In this document: positions 1-5,361 of the stretch, one piece after another
Position numbering within the stretch: the stretch's first letter is position 1
Layout: each line of letters begins with the position of its first letter
NCBI GenBank assembly: GCA_900547655.1
Contig: URHQ01000104.1
Coordinates: 1-6,024, forward strand
Length of the DNA stretch: 6,024 nucleotides
Origin: an uncultured Collinsella sp.
GTDB lineage: Bacteria; Actinomycetota; Coriobacteriia; Coriobacteriales; Coriobacteriaceae
Direction of reading: 5' to 3'
Notes under the pieces: model-generated
The model's database searches: none
What the model saw: the letters and a program-made list of their open reading frames with translations, nothing else
What the model was told of the DNA's origin: nothing
Made by a program: the position numbers and the translations under genes

Positions 1-303
1 CCGCTAGGCGGGCACTTTTACCGGGCGGCTAACCCACACAAACCCCCGAAGAGCCAAAAAAGAGCTATGCTTTCTTCACAACAAAAAACAGAAGCCTTTC
101 TTTGGCCGAAGTTTTGCAAGGGGGTTCCTTCCTAAGTGAGGGCATCCCCTATTTTTTATGATGCTGTGATTGGTGGTTCCACCTATGGGCGGCCTGTCGA
201 CAAGCAATTGCCTCTGACTAAAACATGGTCAATTAAGGTGGAAGCCTTCGGGCGACACCTGAAGAGCGTTGATGCGTCGGCCCTCTATTTTGTTTGTATG
301 TAA
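1..303 (+). other. Open frame with one internal stop, possible gene remnant
   Basis: Frame 1 is open from the window edge to a TAA at 133-135. It is then open again from a GTG at 136 to a TAA at 301-303, giving a 55-codon second half. A purine run, aaggggg at 118-124, lies 11 bases before the GTG and could act as a weak ribosome binding site. The first half could be the tail of a gene beginning outside the window, or the whole could be one reading frame broken by a stop. The translated text has no domain or motif I recognise. The T-run at 152-157 inside the second half looks more like a terminator than coding sequence. I regard it as probably not expressed. Confidence 0.15.
139..157 (+). terminator. 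Candidate weak intrinsic terminator
   Basis: A short stem, AGGG at 139-142 and CCCT at 147-150 with loop CATC, is followed at once by A and six T. An alternative longer-range stem pairs 119-124 with 145-150. Either form followed by the T-run could end a transcript entering from the left edge. The short stem is only four pairs, so this is tentative. Confidence 0.35.
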
Positions 304-338
304 GATTCGGCCTGTCAAAACTTACATCTCAATTGAGA
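298..338. repeat. Hairpin joined to a perfect 12-bp palindrome
   Basis: ATGTAAG at 298-304 pairs perfectly with CTTACAT at 321-327 around a 16-base loop that holds one copy of the recurring 9-mer cggcctgtc (308-316). It shares one base with the perfect palindrome tctcaattgaga at 327-338. Such a pair could be an operator, an end of a small mobile element or a structured RNA segment. No adjacent gene indicates which. Confidence 0.4.
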
Positions 339-409
339 AAAGACGAAATTGCGTGTGATTTTCTGCTCGCACGTAATTTTACTGATGCGTTGTTGCTCAG
401 CCTTAATTC

Positions 410-529
410 GCGACGGTTTCTCCGGTAAAGGAGGAACTGGGATTTGCTTTTCCTAAAGTTCCAACTGTGAAGAGGCCTTGCGACGGTACGTCCGGCTTGG
501 TACGTTGGAACCGCCGAAAGGCGGTTTTT
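410..529 (+). ncRNA. Candidate structured small RNA or orphan leader
   Basis: Three hairpins follow one another and end in an intrinsic terminator, as in a small RNA or a leader. The first pairs 433-442 with 451-462 (ten pairs including one G-U, two-base bulge at 455-456). The second pairs ACGTCC at 488-493 with GGTACGT at 499-505, one base bulged. The third is the terminator at 509-529. An ideal Shine-Dalgarno run, AAAGGAGG, lies at 427-434. It could serve a TTG at 444 that encodes only eight residues before TGA at 468-470, like a leader peptide. CTCC at 420-423 can pair with its GGAG. The word gcgacggt occurs at 410 and again at 480. I see no clear promoter and no known RNA family, so this is structure-based only. 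Confidence 0.27.
509..529 (+). terminator. Intrinsic (rho-independent) terminator
   Basis: AACCGCC at 509-515 pairs perfectly with GGCGGTT at 520-526 around a GAAA tetraloop, and the 3' arm runs into five T (525-529). This is a textbook terminator for rightward transcription. No protein gene ends nearby, so it must close either a transcript entering from the left or a small RNA made within 300-508. It also insulates the defence operon from upstream transcription. Confidence 0.75.
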
Positions 530-611
530 GCGTTTAAGGGACTGTTTTTGGTAAAGACTTCGTTGCGCTTTTCTGCTTAGAGCGCTCGGTTTTTATCGTA
601 GCTTTCGAAAA

Positions 612-724
612 TATGCGGCAAATTCCGGAACCCCCGAGCACACCACCTTTATCGCACAAAGAAACCGCAGGTAAACGCGTTGTCGCCACTTGGCGTGGTC
701 GGCCTGTCCTGATTTTGCCGCATA
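612..724. repeat. Long imperfect inverted repeat, about 113 bp
   Basis: The outer arms are perfect over 11 bp: tatgcggcaaa at 612-622 and tttgccgcata at 714-724. Pairing continues inward in strict register, without bulges, about a centre at 668. Sixteen of 18 positions pair between 612-629 and 707-724. A 4x4 internal loop follows, then nine of 11 positions pair between 634-644 and 692-702. The remaining 47 bases form the loop, which includes the small palindrome aacgcgtt (673-680). No target-site duplication is visible at its edges. It could be a MITE-like or REP-like element, or a long RNA hairpin. The arms are open on both strands (70 codons rightward from 613, 111 codons leftward from 869). 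I treat these as a by-product of the symmetry. Confidence 0.55.
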
Positions 725-747
725 CTTCTGGTTTTAGCCATCTTTGT

Positions 748-759
748 GGTCGATCGACC
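748..759. promoter_or_regulatory. Perfect 12-bp palindrome, possible operator
   Basis: ggtcgatcgacc is a perfect palindrome lying about 95 to 110 bases before the candidate promoter of the ATPase gene. Dimeric regulators bind sites of this size and symmetry. No regulator gene is in view to match it, so the role is a guess. Confidence 0.25.
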
Positions 760-829
760 GTCAAAACAATTCGTTTAGCAAGACTTTCGAGGATAATCAT
801 TTCTAGATTTCGGAATAATTTATAACTAA

Positions 830-860
830 TTCTCAAAAATATATCGATATCTAGTATGAT
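830..860 (+). promoter_or_regulatory. Candidate promoter of the ATPase-TOPRIM operon
   Basis: TATGAT at 855-860 matches five of six bases of a -10 box. TTCTCA at 830-835 matches four of six bases of a -35 box, with a spacer of 19 bases, which is long. Transcription would begin near 867 and give a leader of about 25 bases before the ATG at 892. The spacer contains a perfect 10-bp palindrome, atatcgatat (841-850), placed where a repressor could block polymerase. The surrounding 70 bases are AT-rich. Other weak -10 boxes exist (gataat at 792, tataac at 821), so the exact promoter is uncertain. Confidence 0.35.
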
Positions 861-879
861 TATCAGCAACTTCCACGCT

Positions 880-884
880 AGGAG
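880..884 (+). promoter_or_regulatory. Ribosome binding site deciding the ATPase start
   Basis: AGGAG lies seven bases before the ATG at 892. The in-frame ATG at 856, 36 bases upstream, has no such site and sits within the candidate -10 box. This favours 892 as the true start. Confidence 0.75.
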
Positions 885-891
885 ACTGCTG

Positions 892-2373
892 ATGGTTCGT
901 ATTGTTCAGATCGCGTTGCATGATTTTAAGAATATTGCCTTTGGCGAGATTGCTTTTGCGAAATCGAAGCCCGGCTCTGCCTTTGTGCCCGGGGCGGACG
1001 TTATAGGCATTTATGGCCAAAATGGCTCCGGCAAGACTTCTGTAATTGAGGCGATTGACCTGGTCAAAACCCTGATGACGGGTGCCGCATATGACAGGCA
1101 GAAAGTTCTCGACTACTTTTATCCTGGCAAAGACTCTTTTTCAATTGACATTGAGTTTAACATTGATACCGCGGATGAATTATTTCTTACGTTCTATACC
1201 GTCACTTTTTCGCGTAGAGCAGACTCTGCTTGGATTTCGCACGAAAAAATGGCTGTAAAACAATTTAATGTCGATAAAGACAAATGGGGGTCTAAGAGGA
1301 CTCTCGTGGAGCTTGTTCAAGAGGCCCCCGAGTCTGCCGCGGCGGTTCTGCCCAGAAATCGCTGGTCCCATCTTTTGAACGCGGATCAACAGCTTAAGAT
1401 GTCGATGTTGGTTTCGCTAGGTGTTCTTCAGCGGGGCAACATGTCCCCCATGCTTTCCATACAAACTGTTAAATATCTGATCTCGCTTTTTGCCTGCGAT
1501 TTCAATCTTTATCTGCAGGAGGAACCTCCGGAGCAATTGCAGATTAATGAGGCTGTGTACGAGATGCAATCGGCTTCTTTCAAGAGTGCCCATCAAGAGA
1601 TTCTCACTCCGCTGTATTGCCTGCTTGCCGAGCTTGGGCTTTATTTCCGTTACCGAGTCAATGTGTTTACGACGCTGGCAAATGCAACTTGCACCTTAAA
1701 CGTACTTTCGATGGATATTATCGATGACCGCGTGTTTGGCCAGAAGGGTCACCTTTCTGTCAATCTTTTTAAGCCCGCTGTTATTAAGGACGATGATTTC
1801 CCAGCCGTTTCGTCTGCGATTAAGCGTGTGAGCGGATTAATTGGCACGCTTGTACCGGGCCTTTCCATCGAGGTTAAAGTCATAGGATCTCAGCTTTTGG
1901 ATAAGGGCGATTCACCCGCCAAGCAAGTCGAGTTTCTTTCTTGCCGCAATGGGGTCGAGATTCCACTGCGCTGTGAATCTGAGGGCGTAAGAAAACTCAT
2001 CTCTTTCTCGCTCTGCCTTATGGAAGTCCATTCGTACTCCGACGCATTCCTTGCAATTGACGAGCTCGACTCGGGCGTATTCGAATTTCTCTTGGGGCAG
2101 CTTCTTTCCGTGCTTGAGTCGTTTGGCAAGGGGCAGCTCTTGTTTACTGCCCACAACCTACGTGTTCTTGAATTGCTGCCGGCATCAGAGATTCTTCTGA
2201 CCACTGCAGATCCTGATAACAGGTTTGTTCGCTTTAAAGGCGTTAAGCCCACCAATAACATGCGTGACCAGTATTTGCGCGCGATTAGCCTTGGCGATAG
2301 CGGACAGCGTTTGTACGATTCTACGGATAGGTACTCAATCGATGCCGCGCTCTGCTTGGATGGTGACGAGTAG
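892..2373 (+). CDS. ABC/OLD-type AAA ATPase, defence-like
   Basis: The 493-residue product is a cytoplasmic SMC/OLD-like AAA ATPase, probably the sensor or motor subunit that works with the TOPRIM protein encoded next. Its N-terminus has the form seen in these ATPases, a short beta strand and a hydrophobic-phenylalanine-lysine-asparagine turn (residues 7-15). A Walker A, GQNGSGKT at 42-49, follows with Lys48 and Thr49. A long central region of about 280 residues has no motif I recognise and probably forms the insert that senses the trigger or mediates dimerisation. A signature-like SEGVRK (363-368), a Walker B FLAIDE (386-391) with catalytic-type Glu391, a D-loop aspartate (393) and the switch histidine His421 in the context TAHN complete the site, so it looks catalytically intact. 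It lacks a fused nuclease domain, unlike OLD or GajA. The stop shares one base with the next start. The GC content is lower than in the pel genes. The domain call is strong; the defence role is inferred from architecture. Confidence 0.88.
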   Translation: MVRIVQIALHDFKNIAFGEIAFAKSKPGSAFVPGADVIGIYGQNGSGKTSVIEAIDLVKTLMTGAAYDRQKVLDYFYPGKDSFSIDIEFNIDTADELFLTFYTVTFSRRADSAWISHEKMAVKQFNVDKDKWGSKRTLVELVQEAPESAAAVLPRNRWSHLLNADQQLKMSMLVSLGVLQRGNMSPMLSIQTVKYLISLFACDFNLYLQEEPPEQLQINEAVYEMQSASFKSAHQEILTPLYCLLAELGLYFRYRVNVFTTLANATCTLNVLSMDIIDDRVFGQKGHLSVNLFKPAVIKDDDFPAVSSAIKRVSGLIGTLVPGLSIEVKVIGSQLLDKGDSPAKQVEFLSCRNGVEIPLRCESEGVRKLISFSLCLMEVHSYSDAFLAIDELDSGVFEFLLGQLLSVLESFGKGQLLFTAHNLRVLELLPASEILLTTADPDNRFVRFKGVKPTNNMRDQYLRAISLGDSGQRLYDSTDRYSIDAALCLDGDE

Positions 2374-3119
2374 TGGGTGCCACCGAGTTCGTTCTTTTTA
2401 TCGTCGAAGGCGAAACTGATGAGCTGGCATTGGGTCGTGCTCTTACAAGTTTGTTTGCAAGCGGGGAACATCCTGGTCCTCGTTTTGGGATTGTGCGCGG
2501 CGACATCACATCGGTACATGCTCTCGGTGCAGGAAATCCCGCTTCGACTATTAAGAGGCGGTTGGTTGATACCGTGAAGGAATTTCTCGCTAAGGACAAG
2601 TTGCGTGCCACCGATTTAGACGCCATTGTGCTGTTGTCCGATACCGATGGTGCATTTATCGATGATTCGCTGGTTGTCTATGATGAAGATGGGCCTCATT
2701 GTTCCTATTTTGAAGATAGGATCGAAACGTCGAACGTCGCCTCGCTGCGTCAGAGAAATCAATGTAAATCTTCGTGTCTTAAGACGTTATCCAGGACGCA
2801 TGAGCTGACCTGTAATAAAAGGAAGATTCCTTTTAAAGCTGCATATATGTCACGCAACCTTGAGCATGCTTTGTCCGATTTTTCAGGTAGGGCAACACAG
2901 CAGAAAAAGTATGATCTGGCGCGCAAGTTTTCTAAAAAATACGGTACGGACGTTATTGGTTTCTTGGAGCTCCTTACGTTCCTTGCTCCCGTTGGCTCAT
3001 ATCAGGATAGTTGGGTTTATATCGCCCGGGACAATAACTCTCTTTTGAGGGGCTCCAACATGAAACAGACGCTCGAGGCTTTGCCCTCTAGTCCAATCAA
3101 AGCCGCCTCCTCCCTCTAA
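2373..3119 (+). CDS. Small TOPRIM-like nuclease, partner of the ATPase
   Basis: This 248-residue protein starts at a GTG whose first base is the last base of the upstream TAG, so it is translationally coupled to the ATPase gene. The start cannot lie further downstream, because a key motif begins at residue 10. Residues 10-17 (IVEGETDE, Glu12) match the glutamate motif of TOPRIM domains. LLSDTDG at about 87-93, with Asp90 and Asp92 after a hydrophobic strand, matches the DxD motif. Together these would bind the metal ions for nucleic-acid cleavage. The C-terminal half holds YMSRNLEHAL (158-167) and an aromatic stretch near the end; I believe these recur in unnamed Firmicutes proteins beside similar ATPases, but I cannot check. 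As in PARIS or Gabija, the ATPase would hold or activate the nuclease upon infection. The protein is not obviously DUF4435 (AriB) or full-length RloB. Nuclease activity is inferred; a metal-binding role without cleavage is possible. Confidence 0.8.
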   Translation: MGATEFVLFIVEGETDELALGRALTSLFASGEHPGPRFGIVRGDITSVHALGAGNPASTIKRRLVDTVKEFLAKDKLRATDLDAIVLLSDTDGAFIDDSLVVYDEDGPHCSYFEDRIETSNVASLRQRNQCKSSCLKTLSRTHELTCNKRKIPFKAAYMSRNLEHALSDFSGRATQQKKYDLARKFSKKYGTDVIGFLELLTFLAPVGSYQDSWVYIARDNNSLLRGSNMKQTLEALPSSPIKAASSL

Positions 3120-3159
3120 AAAAGTTCTTAAAACAGCCTTAAAGGCGCTCCAGCTCGCG

Positions 3160-3195
3160 TTGACAGCGTACAATACGCATGTTTGACTATGACAA
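3160..3195 (+). promoter_or_regulatory. Candidate pel promoter or operator region
   Basis: The 103-base gap before pelD holds a perfect -35 hexamer, TTGACA, at 3160-3165. No good -10 box lies 16-18 bases further on. TATGAC at 3188-3193 is 22 bases away, and TACAAT at 3169-3174 lacks its own -35. An inverted motif TTTG-N7-CAAA spans 3182-3196 and could bind a regulator. I see no terminator between the TOPRIM gene and this point, so readthrough into pel is possible. Confidence 0.3.
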
Positions 3196-3206
3196 ATGTG
3201 GATTTT

Positions 3207-3214
3207 AGGGGAGG
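3207..3214 (+). promoter_or_regulatory. Ribosome binding site deciding the pelD start
   Basis: AGGGGAGG lies eight bases before the ATG at 3223. The in-frame ATG at 3196 lies upstream of this site and has no comparable purine run of its own. The shorter protein also begins directly with the first beta strand of its SDR-like fold. Confidence 0.75.
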
Positions 3215-3222
3215 GGTGCGCC

Positions 3223-5361
3223 ATGGAGGTGCTGGTTGTTGGCAACACCGCATATGTTGACGATGACTTTTGTGCCAAGGCGTTTCCCGGGGACCATGTG
3301 CAGGTCGTAGCCGCGCAGGACACGCGCCGCGACGAGTCGTCGCCCCATTCCTCGTGGAAAGAGCTTCTGCAACACCTGGATCAGGCCTACGAGTTCGACC
3401 GCATGGTCTACCTATCCAATTACCTTACCCCGCATACCGATACCGTGGGCGATATCGAGCTGTTGCGCTCGGTCTTTCGTGCGTGCGCGGGTCGCCGGGT
3501 CCAACTGCTGTATGTAGCGGGGCCCGCGGGTGCCGAGGGTGCCGCCGATGCCGCGGGGCGAACGGGCAAGGGAATTATCGCCCGCGCATCCAACGACCTG
3601 TGCCGCTACTACGCTGCTCGCGAGGGCGTTCAAACCAAGATCCTGCGCGTGCCGTTCCTGTATACCGCGTCTGCCGCGCTGGAGGACCCGTTTTTGGTGC
3701 CGCTGTTCGACGCGTGCTCAACCGGATCGGTCGCTCTGCAGGGCGCGCAGGATGCGGCGTTTCCCCTGCTGTGTGCCGAGGAGCTTGCGGTGCTGGTACG
3801 CCGTATCTTCGACAGCTGGGATGCCTCCTTTGAGACGCTCGACGTTGCCGATACCTTTCATCACGCGTCAGGTGAGATGGGTGAGGCCCTCAAGGCGCTG
3901 TTCCCAGGGCTTTCAGTTGCCTATGGCGATTCTGCCGGCTACGCCCTGCCCGTCAGCGACGTCGTTCGCGTGCGTTATGGTTGGTTTCAGCGGTACGACC
4001 TGCTGCGCGATCTTTCGACCATTCAAGCGCGTTGGGATGCAGGCCGCGCAAAGAAGGTCAACCCCTTGCGTGCCGCCATCGACCGCATCCAGATGCGCTC
4101 GCTGCCCATCAAATGCCTGGAGACGGGCGTTGCCTGGGTTCTGTTCGAGGTGCTGGAGCATCTGTTCTCACAATCGGCCCAGCTCAACGTGCTCGATTAT
4201 CGCCTGCTCTACGTGGTGCTGATCGGCACGCTGTATGGCTTGGACTTTGGCCTGGTTGCGGCGCTGCTGGCGTCGGTAGGTTTGGCCGTGAGCTACTTTA
4301 CTCAGTACGGCTATACCTTCCAGGGCCTGTTTTACGAGCCGTCCAACTGGCTGCCGTTTATTGCGTACTTTGTCGTGGGTGCCGTGTGCGGCTATGTGCA
4401 GCTGCGCAACAGCGAAGCCATTAGGGCGGAGCGCGATCAAAACGAGCTCGTGCGCAACCGCAATACGTTCCTTACGCAGCTCTACCACGACGCGATCGAG
4501 GACAAGCGCGCGTACAGGCGCCAGATCGTGGGTCGCCACGACAGCTTTGGCAAGATCTTTGCCGTGACGCAGGAGCTCGATGTGCTCAACCCTCGCGACA
4601 TCTATCGCAAGTGCTGCGAGCTTCTGGGCGAGATCCTCGAGAACGATTCGGTGGCGATCTACCATGTTTCGGGCGGGGCATTTGCACGCCTGGTGGCAGC
4701 AAGTCCCGCGATTGCCGAAGATGCCGCACGCTCGCTCACGCTTGAGCAGCTTGCGCCTCTTTTGGGCGACGGGGGTCACTCGAACCTGTGGGTGAACCGC
4801 GAGCTGACGCCGGGGCTTCCCATGTTTGGATACACGATCGAGCGCGACGGGGCACGCGCCGTGCTGATCTTTGTGCGTAGTGCGGCCGAAAACCAAATGA
4901 CCCTCTATTATCAAAACCTGTTCCGCATCTTGTGCGGGCTGATCGAAAGCGCGCTGGGCCGTGCCTTTGACTATGAGGCGGTGGCGCAGGATAAACGCTG
5001 CGTTGACGGTACTTGCGTGCTCAAGCAGGCTGCCTTTGGCCAAGAGCTCGCGGCGGAGCAAGCGCTGGCAGATAGCAAGATGGGGAGTTTTTTGCTCCTG
5101 CGCGTGGTACCGGGCGTGGAGCCTGTCGGCGAGCTGGTGGGCGCAATTGGGTCGGTAATCCGCGAGAGCGACGCGGCGGGCTTGGTCGACGGCGACGTGC
5201 TCTATCTGCTTATGCGCCAGGCAAAGGCGTGCGATCTGCCCATTATCCGCGAGCGCCTGAGCGCCAAGCAGATTGCGGTGGAGCCCGTCGACGGCGAGGA
5301 CATCGTGGCGCTGCTGCAGCACATCTCTTACACCGGTGACGGCGAGGGGAGTGTCGCTTGA
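3223..5361 (+). CDS. pelD: PelD: SDR-fused c-di-GMP receptor of Pel synthesis
   Basis: This 712-residue inner-membrane protein would switch on Pel polysaccharide synthesis when it binds cyclic di-GMP. Residues 1 to about 275 resemble an extended short-chain dehydrogenase/epimerase. The glycine-rich NAD loop is degenerate (VVGNTAY at 5-11) and no YxxxK catalytic pair is visible, so the domain is probably structural or ligand-sensing. Four hydrophobic segments follow at about 298-316, 328-340, 341-359 and 376-394. A charged, likely coiled-coil linker runs from 395 to about 450, then a GAF domain to about 590 and a degenerate GGDEF domain to the end. RESD at 647-650 sits where the RxxD inhibitory site of diguanylate cyclases and PelD binds c-di-GMP. 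The cyclase motif itself is replaced by VDGDV (655-659), so no synthesis is expected. Classical Pseudomonas PelD lacks the SDR part and is much shorter. The gene is GC-rich and overlaps pelE by four bases. The call rests on domain order and the following gene. Confidence 0.88.
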   Translation: MEVLVVGNTAYVDDDFCAKAFPGDHVQVVAAQDTRRDESSPHSSWKELLQHLDQAYEFDRMVYLSNYLTPHTDTVGDIELLRSVFRACAGRRVQLLYVAGPAGAEGAADAAGRTGKGIIARASNDLCRYYAAREGVQTKILRVPFLYTASAALEDPFLVPLFDACSTGSVALQGAQDAAFPLLCAEELAVLVRRIFDSWDASFETLDVADTFHHASGEMGEALKALFPGLSVAYGDSAGYALPVSDVVRVRYGWFQRYDLLRDLSTIQARWDAGRAKKVNPLRAAIDRIQMRSLPIKCLETGVAWVLFEVLEHLFSQSAQLNVLDYRLLYVVLIGTLYGLDFGLVAALLASVGLAVSYFTQYGYTFQGLFYEPSNWLPFIAYFVVGAVCGYVQLRNSEAIRAERDQNELVRNRNTFLTQLYHDAIEDKRAYRRQIVGRHDSFGKIFAVTQELDVLNPRDIYRKCCELLGEILENDSVAIYHVSGGAFARLVAASPAIAEDAARSLTLEQLAPLLGDGGHSNLWVNRELTPGLPMFGYTIERDGARAVLIFVRSAAENQMTLYYQNLFRILCGLIESALGRAFDYEAVAQDKRCVDGTCVLKQAAFGQELAAEQALADSKMGSFLLLRVVPGVEPVGELVGAIGSVIRESDAAGLVDGDVLYLLMRQAKACDLPIIRERLSAKQIAVEPVDGEDIVALLQHISYTGDGEGSVA
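5344..5351 (+). promoter_or_regulatory. Ribosome binding site for the TTG start of pelE
   Basis: GAGGGGAG lies inside the end of pelD, six bases before the TTG at 5358. It supports this unusual start codon, since no ATG occurs until well inside the first membrane helix. Confidence 0.6.

Larger units (their letters stand above)
190..708 (+). repeat. Three dispersed copies of the 9-mer cggcctgtc
   Basis: Exact copies lie at 190-198, 308-316 and 700-708. The second sits in the loop of the 298-327 hairpin. The third sits in the right arm of the 612-724 inverted repeat. Bases around them differ, apart from tcggcctgtc shared by copies two and three. A second 9-mer, aacccccga, occurs at 41-49 and 629-637 and precedes a cggcctgtc copy in both cases. 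This hints at related intergenic elements, though words this short may be partly chance. Confidence 0.3.
1..891. other. Long gene-poor, palindrome-rich intergenic region
   Basis: I find no convincing protein gene in this stretch. Short open frames exist on both strands, but none has a good ribosome binding site together with recognisable protein character. The region contains several inverted repeats, one strong intrinsic terminator (509-529) and a weaker one (139-157). It also contains repeated 9-mers: cggcctgtc at 190, 308 and 700, and aacccccga at 41 and 629. No tRNA, rRNA or CRISPR array is visible. The base composition is mixed and becomes AT-rich between about 785 and 870, just before the first gene. 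The likeliest content is decayed sequence, small repeat elements and perhaps one small structured RNA, ending in the promoter of the defence operon. Confidence 0.6.

Noticed and set aside
500..529. T-box riboswitch ending; TTGGAACCGCC before the terminator resembles the T-box core
   Set aside because: The match covers only part of the T-box, no stem I or specifier loop can be traced upstream, and the next gene is not an amino-acid gene. The bases are explained by the terminator stem.
298..724. CRISPR array or retron RNA
   Set aside because: The repeated words are only nine bases and irregularly spaced, and there is no reverse transcriptase or Cas gene in view.
856..891. Upstream ATG for the ATPase gene, adding 12 residues
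   Set aside because: It has no ribosome binding site and lies within the probable -10 box. AGGAG is well placed for the ATG at 892.
1890..2519. 209-codon open frame on the minus strand
   Set aside because: It lies opposite the ATPase motif region and crosses into the TOPRIM gene. Its translation is low-complexity, rich in serine and arginine, with no domain.
3075..3109. Hairpin at the end of the TOPRIM gene as a terminator
   Set aside because: GAGG-CTTTG and its partner leave a three-base bulge and no T-run follows on the plus strand. It also lies within coding sequence.
3196..3222. Upstream ATG for pelD, adding nine residues
   Set aside because: The strong purine-rich ribosome binding site lies downstream of it and fits the ATG at 3223.
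3530..4222. 230-codon rightward frame inside pelD
   Set aside because: It is a shifted frame of pelD, rich in arginine, alanine and cysteine, as frame shadows of GC-rich genes are.
4168..5322. 384-codon open frame on the minus strand
   Set aside because: It lies opposite pelD, whose domain pattern and codon bias are clear. Long antisense frames are expected in GC-rich genes.
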